Shown here piece after piece: positions 48,861 through 61,000 of a stretch of DNA of 64,000 bases. A program made the position numbers and the translations under genes. This DNA is from Parus major (taxonomy: Eukaryota; Chordata; Aves; Passeriformes; Paridae). Where the stretch lies: NCBI RefSeq assembly GCF_001522545.3, contig NC_031773.1:25927685-25991684 (forward strand), given 5' to 3'. The notes under the pieces were generated by a model that did no database searches, was not told where the DNA came from, and was given only the letters and a program-made list of their open reading frames with translations. Positions within the stretch are counted from its first letter, which is position 1. Each line of letters starts with the position of its first letter.

Positions 48861-49983
48861 GACTGATTGAGACTGAGAAAGAGAAGGAAATTGTGTGTAT
48901 ACACTAGCGGTTCTTTGCTTACATTTTTTCACGTTACATAAAAAGACTAGCAGACTTCAAAGCAGACAGGTAAGTGACACAGTCACGGCTGCCTGTTGAT
49001 AAGTTCTGCCCTCCAGTAGTTCTACTCAATCAGTCCTTCTGCACTATAGTATACAGTCTATAATACTTTTTTTATTAGAAGAGGGGGAACACTGATGTCT
49101 GTAAAAGCCAAAGTGGAAGAGGGATGGAAAAGGCAACAGCAGAGTGATGTCTTACACATGCAAGCTGGTAATTTGCTTTGCTGGAGGTGTTATTCACCAC
49201 CATGTTTATTGCAATCATTTAGGGAGATAAATGTGTGCTCTAACAAATGTTCAAAGAGAGCAAAGCTGTAAAAAATTTGAGAGTGTTTCCATTAGAAGTG
49301 CTTACAAAACCATTTTAAAAATCTATGTTTTATCTTTCACACACAGTACTAGCAGCTGCACATATTTGTAGAGCATATTTTTTGCCTTGTAGTTTGAGTG
49401 TTATGAAATCCAGAAGATCCAATGCAATTCCTTGCTCTGATTGATTTTTAGCAATGGTTAGACCCAAATTTTCCACCTAAATAGTAAGCAGATGAAATAT
49501 ATTTGGTCTGTTGCAGTTCTGCTTCACATGCAAATATTAAATACCTTTTGGAGAGGTGGGGAGCCTTTCTTTTTAGGTCAAATTCCTTAACAATGTTTAC
49601 TTTATATATGAATGAGTTTCCTTCACCCCGTAATGTATTTTTAAAGTTATCAGATTCGGCTCTACAGACTTAAAAGTGGAAGAAATTAAAAAATCTAGGC
49701 CCAAGGAAGGACATTAGAAGTAAGATAGATATCTACCTGTAAATGATAAATAGGTGAATGGGTAAGAGCAGAAATGGCATAGAGTCAACAGAGAAATGTA
49801 AGCAACCATCAAGTCATTATATGCCAAAAATATTTTGCCAAGGCCTTGAATACTGGTCTTAGAGGGGACAAGTGTCACTCTGAAATCTCAGCTTCTGAGC
49901 TTGCTGACATAGTTTTCTAAAGACTTTCCCAGGACAGTAACTGTAAACATAGATATGTGTACATTCTTTCTGTTGCACATCTT

Positions 49984-50154
49984 GTGATGGACATCTCTCA
50001 TGGTCAGTGGAGTGGGAAAGTGTTATCCTGACCATCCAATCCCTGGCTGTGGTCAGAAACCTTTAAATCCTGGGAGGAAAAATAAACTCTCTCTTCCTTT
50101 CACCACACCTCACACACCTGTGTCTGTGTGATCTATTCAGCACCAGTGGCAACA
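49984..50154 (+). mobile_element. Short avian ERV solo LTR
   Basis: The segment TGTGATGGACATCTCTCATG through AAACCTTTAAATCCTGGGAG, then AAAAATAAACTCTCTCTTCC, ACACCTGTGTCTGTGTGATC and TATTCAGCACCAGTGGCAACA, has the layout of a short retroviral LTR: TG start, TATA-like TTTAAAT, AATAAA (50081-50086), and a CA end at 50154. I recognise the 3' half as a recurrent bird LTR. No internal retroviral region and no clear target duplication are visible. The exact left end is uncertain by about 15 bases. Confidence 0.75.
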
Positions 50155-51509
50155 GACAAGTGTTTAGGCTTGTGAGTTTTCTGTGTAAATTCAACTTGCT
50201 TGTGAGTTAGGAAGCACCTGTTCATGTTGGTTTCCCTCAGCTCCTGTCCCAGTCTCAGGGGTGAAACTGTGGGGGTTTTTTTCCAGTTGGTGCAAGGCAG
50301 GATATGTTCCAGTCAGTAATCCTTTTACTGGATACTCCCGATAGTCATTTGAAAGTCTGACTATCCCATGGAAGATAAAGAAATATACACAGTGTGGTGT
50401 CTCCCTGAGAGATGTTCAATATACCTAGACAGCACTGGTTATTTCTCCTTGTCTTGGAAACTTGTGACAGCCACAGTAGACCACTGTGAGTGTGTATAAA
50501 CTTGGCAGAAGGATGGATTTGTGCCAGATTACAGTGACTATACATAGACATTGAGTTTAGTGAAGGAATTGGCCGTCCCTAAAAGCAGTGTTCTATTTTT
50601 ACATTGCTCAGACACCCACAAAAGGGTGTGGCAACAAGTGGCAGGAGAACAGATGCATCAGGGAAAAGTGTTCAGCATGTATTTCTTAGGGTGGGGCACT
50701 CTTTCAACAGCTAGATCTCAAGCTGGTTAAAGTGACCTGATGTACTATTAGAAGACCCCAAAACCAGACTGGAGTGACTGGATTTTTTTTCTGAGCTGAA
50801 AACTTAGGAAAAACTCTAACCCTATTGTCTATTTTAACCTAGCATTTAGGACTTGCTAAAAGGTTGTGGGATCAAATTCTAATTCCAAATCCCTTAGGTC
50901 AGAAGTTTTGATCTTGAGTTTTTTCCTAAATTACTTCTCCAAGCATTGGGTAAATGGTTATGTATGAAAATTTGTCTTTCTTTTGCTTTGTTTTGTTCAA
51001 GAAAAAAAGGAATAAGAGTAATTGGCTTGGGATATTTTTATACCAATGGGTAGCAAATGTGCAAAGCTAGTGCCAATGGAACTAGCTGCTGAAGTTGAAA
51101 CAATAAATGCATATGAAGGCAATGGGGCACCTGAGCTACTTAATTGTACTTAAAAGCAGGGTTTTCAAGCTTTCATTGGCTTGAAATTGTTCATGTCAAT
51201 TGCTTTAATTGTTCATGCATGTCTTGAGACTAAAGCTGTTATCTCTGCATTCCACCATATATTCATGCCAGCCTAACTGCAACTAGCTCAAGGGTCTTTA
51301 CAACATCTTTTACTTCATGGAATAAAAACCCAATTTGATTCCTCTCTCAAAACTGTGAAGCCTTACTAGAGAGGATATTTTAACCTTTGCCTTCTAGGAG
51401 CTAGAAATGCTAGACCTAACTTTCCTCTTGGCATCTCCTGCTATCACATAGCAGCATACAAGAAGCGGAAATAGGGTGAGATTACTCAGGTATGTAGAGA
51501 TACTCTGCA
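50155..51509. other. Intergenic, nothing recognised
   Basis: Sequence between the short LTR and the CR1 linker fragment. No repeat family, exon or RNA gene is recognisable. Confidence 0.55.
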
Positions 51510-51855
51510 AGTGAAAAGGGATGGAGTTAAGAAAGCCAAAGCTCATCTAGAATTAAATATGGTGAGTGTAATAAAGAGAAATAAGAAGGTCTTTTCCAGG
51601 CAAGTGAGAAAAAGATGAAGGCTAGGAGAAGCGAGACCACAGTGCTGATAGGACTGGGTGACAAAGGACATGGAAAAGGCTGAGGTACCCAATGCTTTCT
51701 TCTACTCTTACTAGAATGATTTGTTTTCAGGAACTGCAGATCCCTAAGACTAGATGGAAGGCCCAGAGAAAGGAAACATTACCCATGGTATGGGAAGGCT
51801 CAGGCTGTGGAATGTTTAAAGAAACTGGACATACACAAGCCCATGAAACATGATT
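51510..51855 (+). mobile_element. CR1 LINE fragment, endonuclease-RT linker
   Basis: The sequence contains AAAGCCAAAGCTCATCTAGA, GACAAAGGACATGGAAAAGG, CTGAGGTACCCAATGC, TTCTTC and AAACTGGACATACACAAGCC. These match the CR1 ORF2 region between the endonuclease and reverse transcriptase domains in plus orientation. Both ends are truncated: it lacks the 3' end, and similarity stops after CCATGAAACATGATTC. This is an internal remnant, left by deletion of flanking parts or by rearrangement. Confidence 0.9.
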
Positions 51856-53785
51856 CTTATGAAAATACAGTTTTAGCAGTCCTTTCTGAATTCACAGGTG
51901 TTAGTAAATACTATATAATAAGATACATGCTTTCCTTTTCTTGGTTAGTTACCTAACTTGAAGAGAACTCCTAGCCTTGTTCTTGTAATTCTATACACAT
52001 TAACACAGTCTGACCTGGTAGTCAATTGACATCTGATAAGCAAAGAATAAAGAGAACTGCATTCACTGTTGTTTATAATCTTTAAAATGTGGTGTGCCTT
52101 AGATTTCTTTCCTCTTTTTATCTTCACTTCTTTCTGGCCAACCTTTGAAATTGGTAACAGCTCCTGAGTATTAAATCTGTTGTTAAAACATATTGTCTGA
52201 GGCTGTTGTTACTGTTTAGGCTAGTGGAAAAAAAATCTAATAAATGATTGTTCATTGTTTCTTGCTTATAATGTTAATTATTCTACTCCTAGAAATTTTA
52301 CATATGGATTATGTTAGCAATAGAGTGAACTTTTTATTATTACTTGATATCATGTTTGCTGATTAAAAATGATTGTTATCTAAATTAGACATCCTGAGGT
52401 ATTTTCCTGATCCAGCAGGATACTGTTTTATAGAAATAACATACACACTGTCTACTCACTCCCTAGAATCAAATGGACTTATATTTCGGTTGTGTTTTCC
52501 GGCTTGCTAAGGTACACAGTATTACAGAAACTTTACAATGACAAGGATATAAACAAAACCCATTGTGAGTATAATAATCTGTCCCAAAAATTTTTATCAC
52601 ATCCTTTTTGAAAGGTGACATTATTATTATTAACAGTAATCTAATTCATGCTGATTTCTTTCAGCTTTCACTGAGATCTATCCTCTCAAATTAGACTTTA
52701 TTCTATTCTTGTGCTTTGTTGATTTTTACAAATGCCAAACTTTCAAAATATTGTTTAGTAACTTCCATATTGCTGAATGAAGCTGTCAATTCCAATGTTA
52801 ATATCCCCAGAAACTTCTTGTGTTCTGTCCCAAAATTCTTGTGAAAATGGCCTTCCTAGTTCATTTATTCCAATGAAATGTGTCATACAAATGCATTGAA
52901 ATAACTCAAAAGTGTTATAAAACATACAACTCAAATTGCAAAAGTCAGAAAATCTTTTTATCTTTATAAGGTACTTTTGCAACTGCTTTGGGGAACAATA
53001 TTATGTTTCATCACTGTCATTTATCAATCCTAAAGCAGTAAAAAAAATCTTGAGTGAAGTTGATGTCCTCTGCAGTTTATTCAATGGAAGACTTACAGAA
53101 ATTCATATCAGCTGTACAACAATTTTTTGTTGTTGCTTGGTTTGGGATTTTTTTGGAGCTTTTCCCTCTTTAATTTTAATATATTTATGAATTAAAGGAT
53201 CTACTGAATAATGTATATTAATTCAGATACATATGGAAAAACCTTATCTGTAATGGATAGAAAGTTTTGGGAGGTCATCACATACCTTTTACAAGTCATA
53301 AAACGTGAGAAAATTACATTCATTTTCTTGAGTAGCAGGCAGAATTCTTGGATGAATGGTGAAGTTACTTTTTCTACTTTTTCTTGTAATAGCATTGTCT
53401 GTGCCTTTGTTTAAAGCTAGTTGGTAAAAATTATGGCATTAATTGCCACTTATTGTTATCCAAGAAGATGATGGATTCAATTCTGATCATTATAAAATTT
53501 CTTGACAAAATACTGTTACTTCCATTATGTTTTGGAATTACCATACTTCTGAGATTTTTCCTAAAGCGATTCAGTGTTACATAATGGCACCCTTAATACT
53601 ATTACTTGAAACATTGGTGAAAAGAAAAGGCATCCCATACCACAAAAAAAAAAAAAAAATCACTGTGGGGTTTTTTTAACTTAAGAAAGATAGAGCAACA
53701 ATATTTGCTTTTGTTTTTAGTGTGATGTCTATCACTCTTACTGTGTTTTTAAAAACTCACTCCATTATAAACCTTTATTGAAGGT
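51856..53785. other. Intergenic, nothing recognised
   Basis: AT-rich spacer between two CR1 fragments of opposite orientation. Open frames up to 84 codons are without similarity. Confidence 0.55.
53644..53659 (+). repeat. A16 homopolymer
   Basis: Run of 16 A residues about 130 bases before the antisense CR1 at 53786; not part of CR1, which lacks poly(A) tails. Confidence 0.9.
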
Positions 53786-54246
53786 AATAGAATCATAGGA
53801 TTATAGACAAGCTTGGTTGGTAGAGACCTTAAAAGACCACCTAGTCACACATTTTGTTAGGAAATGAGCCTAGATTATCCTGGGAAAGGATAAAAGGAGC
53901 CTAGAGATAAGATTGCCTACCACCCTGTTCAATCACATCCTGAAAACCTCCAGTGATGGAGACTCTACCATGTGCTAGGGGAGGCTGGTCCAGGGAATGG
54001 TTGCTCTTACTGTAAAAAAAGGTCTTTTTTTATACTGAGTTGAAAACTGTCCTGGTACCCCATCACCCCTTGTCTTCTCCATGTAGGTCTCATGAAGGGA
54101 CAGCCTCTGTCCTCTTTCTAACTGTCCTCTAAGGACTGGAATACCGTGATTAGGTTCTCCAAGTCTTCCCTTCTCCTTACAAAAGAGATGTTACATTTTC
54201 AGTCTTTCTTCACAAAGCAGGTTCTCCAGCCCTTCAATCTCCTATT
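53786..54246 (-). mobile_element. CR1 LINE, 5'-truncated 3' end
   Basis: On the plus strand it starts AATAGAATCATAGGATTATA, the reverse complement of the CR1 terminal repeats. It follows the CR1 3' end through CTTGGTTGGTAGAGACCTT, CACCCTGTTCAATCAC, GGCTGGTCCAGGGAATGG and CAGGTTCTCCAGCCC. It is more diverged than the copy at 5850. It is antisense to IMMP2L but lies some 25 kb beyond its 3' end. Confidence 0.93.
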
Positions 54247-57200
54247 ATGCTTAGAAATGGCAACATAGACTTATGGACTAAAAATGGTTAATAAACGGGA
54301 AATTTGGATTAATGCCCAGCAGTTAGAGGGGGGTCTGTTGAACATGAGCACAGCCTTGACATAGGTCTCTTCAGTTGAAACTGAAGGTTTTTTTGTAGGA
54401 GTGGCAATAAAATCACTTCACATGATTCCCCTTTTCACATGATAATCATGGATAATTTGAATAAAATAAATTTGTGAAATGGAAAGGGTTGGGACATCAT
54501 CAACAGAGAGCACTTAATCAGATAGATACAAATAAGAGAATAATTTAAAGAAAAAGCTATTCTTGATACTACTTCTGTAGTGATTGTGTCCTAATTGAAA
54601 TAGGTCCCATGTATATTGTCTTTTTCCTTTACCCAATATAGTGTTTGCTGTCATCCTAAAGGTGCTGAAAACTCATTCTGAATGGAGTTAAAATGGTTAA
54701 AGCTGGCTGTGGAATCTTATCTGTGAACTCTTGGGGTCTTTGTCTGTCTTTTAGTGATGTTTCTTTCTGATGGAATTATTATGTGCAGCATGAAGAGATA
54801 CACAGATATGTGAGTAAGTAAAGCTGTATTTTAGAAATTTTATCTTAGCTAGGTAAATGTTGAACCCACGAGATTCTCAGGACTTGTTTCCTCACCTGCT
54901 CTTTCTCTCTTTCTTTACTGTCTAATCCTATGCAGTGTCACCTTTGAGTGCAAAGAGAGTTTGTCACCAGAAAAAAAAAAATTACTCTTACATATTTTAT
55001 TTATCTATTTATTATAAGCCTTTAGTAAGGCCTCTGAATTAGATTTATTTTCTCTGCTACCTCAATGCTGTTGTTGAAGATGTGTTATGACTGTCTTCAT
55101 CTTGTCAAGCTCTATTACATTGTTTCATTGTCACTAACACATCTGAAATCTAATACATTTTAGTCTACCTTAAATAATGTTTTCATGGCATGTTTAATGC
55201 TTTTATGCTTCTCCTAGATAGAAATGGACTTTTGGAGCTTAAAAATAATTCAGTATCTAAAATATTGAGAAAAATAAATTTATTCTTGTGGAACAAAGAA
55301 AACTTTGATTTCATAAATCTGACTAAATCTTAATATGACTGATGTGTTAACTTCAAAGCATCATTTCAGGTTGATCAAGGTGTTCAGCTGGTAGACAGAC
55401 AGCAGTTTTGCCTTCCAAGGCTTTCTATTGCTATTTCCTTGCATTAATATTCTCCCATATCAGTTCAGATCACTTAGATGCTCTTATTTAAATGGAAAGA
55501 AAATTTCAAAGATCGCCTCAGTCAAGCACTATCCTGCTCCTTAGGAGAATGATGTGAAACTGCAAATATCAATGCTGCCAATGGAAGAAAATTATTTTTT
55601 TAAGTTCACTCAAGATAAAAAAGCAATAAATAAGTATTCTACAGGTCATGCCCTTAAGGAGCTCCAAAGGTTAAATGACTTCATTTGTATTGAAAGCATT
55701 TCAGGGCAGTCTGGGTAGCAGCTAAGCACACAGACTTTTCTGCCACTTTCATCTACATGACACAAAGATCCATGATTGCCAAGCCTGCTTGAGGGCTTCA
55801 GAGAGCTGACTGTTCCTCAGCGTGGAAGCTCAGTAGGCAGAAATCATCACAGCATATGCATGTGAGATTCAAACTATTGAATCCCTTTTGTGCTTATTTA
55901 ATTGAATTCTGTATCTTTTGCATCACAGGACATGACAATTTCAGTTCAATGGTGATATGCAAAACTAGGAAAGTACAACAGAGATCTGGTTTGGCCTTTT
56001 CTTTGAATACATCCTCCCTCTGGCAAGATTAGAAAGACAGACCTTAGACACAGCCTTTCTCATAATGTTTTCCCATCCTATTCACCACTCCCAGCAATGA
56101 AAAGGCTATGTGAAAGCAATTTTAGTAACATTCTTGTGTATGAGATGAAGTTCTTCTGTAGATCTAAATGACTCACAGAAGAATGGCTTGATTCAATCCA
56201 GGGACTAGGCAAAAATGTTTGTATTTCCTTCATTACTCAAAGTGATTAAAACTGTAACTGGAAATGGCTTTGAACAGGCCTAACAGGGACAATCAACTAA
56301 CCTCCCTTCCAATGGGGTCATCTCTTTCTGCTGGTATGTCTGGCTTCTGCAGTGTCACAGCTTCCCCTCAACACCAGCTGGGAGAGCCAGATCTGCTCGC
56401 CTCAGGTTGCTCTTCTGCCTAATGTAGTTAGAAAGGTTCAAGTTGTGCCAATTTGTAATGACATTCATTGGCTTAGACAAGGATGGGCTTTGATTATTCA
56501 TCTTTTCCTTATTCTTGCCAAGGCAAAGGAGGAGCAGATGTCAATTTTCCAAAAATCTCCCATTTTCATGCATATACGATTTTTTAAAGAAGGAAACAGC
56601 CCCAAGGAAAGTTAGGCTGCCTGTTATTTTGCCCTTTATACATTTAATTTAAAACTACGCTATTTCTTCTGAAAATGCAGAACATGATTTGCTGCTTCCA
56701 CATACAATTCTTTAGGAACTAATTATTCTTCTATAGAGACAAAACCAGAAAAATAACTTATTTCCCAGCTCTCAGACAGCTTTCATGTCTTCAAATCACC
56801 TGTATTGACCATGGAAATAATTTATTAACATGGAAAACTGTCAGCCAAAACACAAAATTGGACTTCTAGGCTTGGGATGTTTCCTCTGGGTTGTCATTTC
56901 TAGCCTCTTTACAATTATAAACTAGCAGGTAACATTATTTTTATAAGCTACAGGTAGGTACACCATTTCTGAAGCATTCTTTACAATAGAAACTGCATAC
57001 TTTACAACTTCATAAACATTTTCTTATCAAAGAAACAGATTAAAATTGGTAAGTGATCTGTTTAGCATGGTAACATAAAAAAAAACCCACAAAAAACCAC
57101 ATTCTTCAAAATGAACTGTTTTTTACTGTGAAATTACTCAAATCTGTAGGAAATTCATAAGGACCTTACATAAGACAAGGTTTTAACCAAGGCTTGCTGA

Positions 57201-57961
57201 ATCCTTGTGAACCTTCCTATGCCTGTGGTCATCCTCTCCACATCCTGACACATGGCTTCTAGAAATGGTCACCCTGAACTGGCTTTTCCTTCACTTCAAT
57301 TTCCCATCCCCAGCTTTAAGCATGTTTTATTGACAGTGGCTTCTTACAGAGCTCAATTTTGTGATGAAAAGGCAGCAGTGACCATTTGAACTTTTCACTG
57401 CAGATGTTGCAGTCCAGGAAGCAACCAAATTTGTGAAAGTCTTTGACCATTTCTTCTACTTAACTCACTACATCCATCTGGGAGAGGTACACTAAAAGCT
57501 ACAGAGGATTTGCTCTGTTTTGGAGTGCACTGTACCTTTCATGTGTGCAGTGTGGGGTTTAGCTGACAAGTTTAATTGTTCCCAGATTCAGCAATCCTCA
57601 TTAGTTTGCATTTAGTGCTGTGTCTTTTATGGATGGTAGATTATTTGACATGACTTGCTATTGCAGAAATAGTTATTTCCAAGCTGCTGCCAAGAGACTG
57701 CAAATTATTTTCATCTAACACTCACAAGTTTATACTTTCATGTTCTTGTACCCAGTTCTGGTGAACCTGACTTAAAAAGGAAAATTTAGGCAATGACTAT
57801 CTCCTCATTGTAATTTCACACAGATTATTTTAAACAAATGGAAATGTCTTGAGACATGCACAGGGCAGATGCCAGGGAATGCCCAAATGCTCATTGATTA
57901 CATTAACAGTTTTGGTCACGGATGGTGAAATTCTCCCCTGTGACAGTTCCTAGCATAGAAA
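54247..57961. other. Intergenic, nothing recognised
   Basis: AT-rich sequence. The block 56300-56420 is slightly GC-richer and starts an 87-codon open frame (56352-56615) with no recognisable product. Confidence 0.5.
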
Positions 57962-58082
57962 TATAAAAGGGTTGGTTGCTGGATTGCTTACATTGAATGT
58001 TAAAACACTTTGCTGTTAGACCAGGTGAATCTCAACCTTCTGGGAATGATGCTGTTCCTTTCTCTGATAGCCACAGGACCCA
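57962..58082 (+). other. Candidate TATA promoter and short first exon, unnamed
   Basis: TATAAAAG at 57962-57969 would place a transcription start near 57990. At 58046 two consecutive ATG codons open a hydrophobic segment, MMLFLSLIATGP, with a purine at -3. A donor-like A|GTAAGTAT follows at 58083, so the unit resembles a leader-peptide first exon ending in phase 1. No downstream exon continuing the frame was found: the nearest acceptor, at 58696, gives a stop after 12 codons. In AT-rich DNA TATAAAA is common, so chance is the main alternative. I do not recognise the peptide. Confidence 0.18.
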
Positions 58083-61000
58083 GTAAGTATCTTCATGGTA
58101 TAATAATAAATAACAACAATAATTATGCTGCAACAATATCTTACCTATAAACTGAGTTAAGCTTGCTTCATGTCATGTTTATGTTGATATCATTCATAGT
58201 AATACATTCATAATCCTTTTAAGGTTTGGGATTTATTTTATTTATTTGTTTATTTACTTTTTAACAGATATCCAATACTAACCTGTGTTCTGGCTCATGT
58301 TTCTACACTATTTATAGAATTTTATACTCTCTTTATAAAAGAACCTTCTATAGAGTGGTGAAAATTTCAGATAACACTTAGGCTGTGTGGATACAAAGCT
58401 CATTTCTTGGTTGCCTTTCATTCTAAATTTTTTTTTCCAAGTCACATCCAGGTAGCTACTCATTCCTTGAGCAATGTCTGTAGTTACCTTGAATTTTCTG
58501 TGACCATAGGCTGACAGGGGCAAGAGCTGATTAATAAAAATGATGTCATAGGAATACGGTCTTTATTAAGAGCTCATTTGGTTTTGTCCACCAGATCTTC
58601 ATATTTACTGAACAACTTACTGTTAATTCCTGAAACTTACTGTTCTGAGTTAAAGCCTCTGACTTCACTCTGGCTTTTGACTTGGCTTTACTGCAGGTGT
58701 ACTTGATTTCAATTCCTACTGCCCTGATTTCTAGCTATACTCCCAGGATTAATCTTTCATCGTTTGCTTTGTGTGAGTGGTTGTGTATCTGTCTTGAAGC
58801 CTACAAATTTCCATTTTCTTCTGTTGTTCCTGCTGAAACCAAATACTTGAAAAATGTGCCTGAAGTTTCCCAGTTGGTTCTCAACTCAAAATCCATGAAG
58901 ATTTTTCAGGAATGAGTGTTCACTAAGTGTAGATTGGAAATGTAGTCCTGCCTGTAAAAATTATGTCTGCCTTAGTTGTTTCAACACCAAGTTGTGATTT
59001 AATGATGTTGGAGAGTTTTATGATGTCTGAACAGTTGTGCAATTCATGCTGTTCAAAATACATGTTCAACAAATTCATGGCCTGTAGTTACGACTTTTGG
59101 CTTGCTCTGTGCATATTGGTTTACATTAAGTATGAAATGTTTGCTCAGCTAAGTGCCAGCTCCTACAACACTGATTAAGTCTATCTTGCATTCCCAGCTC
59201 ATCCAAAAATTAGCTGGCAGTAGGTAATATCTGCCTTTAGCACTGGATCCTGAATTCTAGAGTGTGTATTGTTTTAATGGATAAGCAGCTCACATCAAAA
59301 TCTTTTTTGGGTTGTTTGAGGCCTTCTGGAGAGATGTACAGCTACTGTATCACATGGATTAAGCTTGTCTCCTGTGTTACAGAACTGCTATCTGGAAAGC
59401 ATATGGACTTTGGTCTGTAGTGTGCTGTCTGCTCAAAGCACTTTTCTCTGACTTACCTTCTCATTGTATCACTGTAGGCTGAGCTAGAAAATTCAGAACT
59501 GGATTTTTCTTGATGCTTTTTTTATATGATGAATGTGTAGACTGTGGAAAAGTAGTTTACAATTCCCATATATTGCTAAATCTTATTTATATATTATGAT
59601 GTGTGTCTCAGCTTTTGGCTTGTGTTTCCCTAGGTCTCAACATAACCAAAACAGAATAGTTAAGTGTCTTCAGTTTCAGCATGTATATCACAACAAAAAA
59701 TGCCATCAGAAATTTTATTCCTCGGAAATCCATACTGCCTGGTTATAACAGTCTCATTTTTGGCCACAGATTTATCTGTTTTACTCTACCATTTAACAAG
59801 ACCTTAGAATTTGAAGTCATAAATGCCTTTGCTCCAAATAAATGTGGTCTGATTTTCTTGGCTATTAGTGCATAGTGAAAATGTAGCACAGCTAGACTCC
59901 ATCTTTGATCTTGTATTACAGATATAGTTGAGTAGCTTGCAGTCTTCTTCAATGTAGCTCACAGGAAATCTTGCATTTTCTTAACTCACTCTTGACATTC
60001 ACTTCTCTACATCTCCAATGATGACAGACACTGCTGCATTTAAATCTTTCATCATAACATAGCACGAGAATTGTTTTCAGGCCATGTTAGGTGATAAACT
60101 AATACAGCTGCACACCGTGTCGGCAATCCTTGAGTGATGGTCAGGAGATGAATTCACTGGTGATACCAGAGGAGAGAAGACACAATTTCTGGCATGACAT
60201 GTAATCTGCACTTGAAGATTGCATCAACCACTTTGAGCCTGCTTTAGTTGCTTCTGTGAACTTCAGTCAAATTCAGGCAGAAAAAACAACTGTTACTTTT
60301 TCAGATGATTCCAAAATTTATAGGCTATTTCACAAAAAATGCCCTCACATTAGTTTTTATAAGTCACTTTCAGGCAGCCTGAACTCAATGTGAGATCACA
60401 TTGCTGACAAGAGAATTGTGACTGTATAGATCCATGTTTATTGTGAAGGGATAGCTGAAGTTTTGTAACGTACCTTCCCTGAGATATCATTCTTACACTA
60501 TTGCTGGTTTTGCTCTTGCCACTGCATGCTGTAGTCAAATATTTCTCTATGGAGAATCAATTTTTTTTAATAATTTATCCAAAAAATGGTGGTTAGTCTA
60601 TAGCATGAAAACTTTTGTGTCTCTGGAGTTAGACAGAAACTCATACTCGCTGTCCACACTCCTCCTGCACCCAAGGAGTATCCAGCCACCTGTCAGCCCT
60701 AGCTCAAAGCTCGATGACCATTGCCGTGGCAGGATGGATATATGGCAGGGTAGCCTTTCCAGAGATCTATTCCAGATTTATTGACTTGTACACATACAAT
60801 AAATATCATAGTATCTCTTTAAATTTCTGTAACTATATCCCATAACTAAGGTTGATGTTTGCTACGGAAATAAATGAATGCTTGAAATGAGCAATTAAAC
60901 CTCTATCATATTTGTGATGTCAGACATAAAATGTAGCAGTTAAAACATTTTTAAAAATCTAAATGTATCAGAAACATCTACAATTGCAACATAAAGGGAA

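Larger units (their letters stand above)
47011..49983. other. Intergenic; GC-richer block 47040-47290 unassigned
   Basis: The first part continues from the CR1 scrap and contains four overlapping open frames on both strands (66-92 codons) without recognisable product; it may be further degraded repeat. The rest is AT-rich, with the A-rich tract at 48732 and the TG tract at 48823. Confidence 0.5.

Noticed and set aside
58682..58915. Acceptor-like CTTTACTGCAG with a 77-codon open frame as second exon for the 58-kb candidate
   Set aside because: Joined in the phase set by the donor at 58083, the frame meets TAG after 12 codons; the open frame is in a different phase.
59457..59546. Minus-strand segment with AAG|GTAAGT donor and CCACAG acceptor
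   Set aside because: The only frame open towards the donor has a TAA shortly after the acceptor, so it is not a coding exon.
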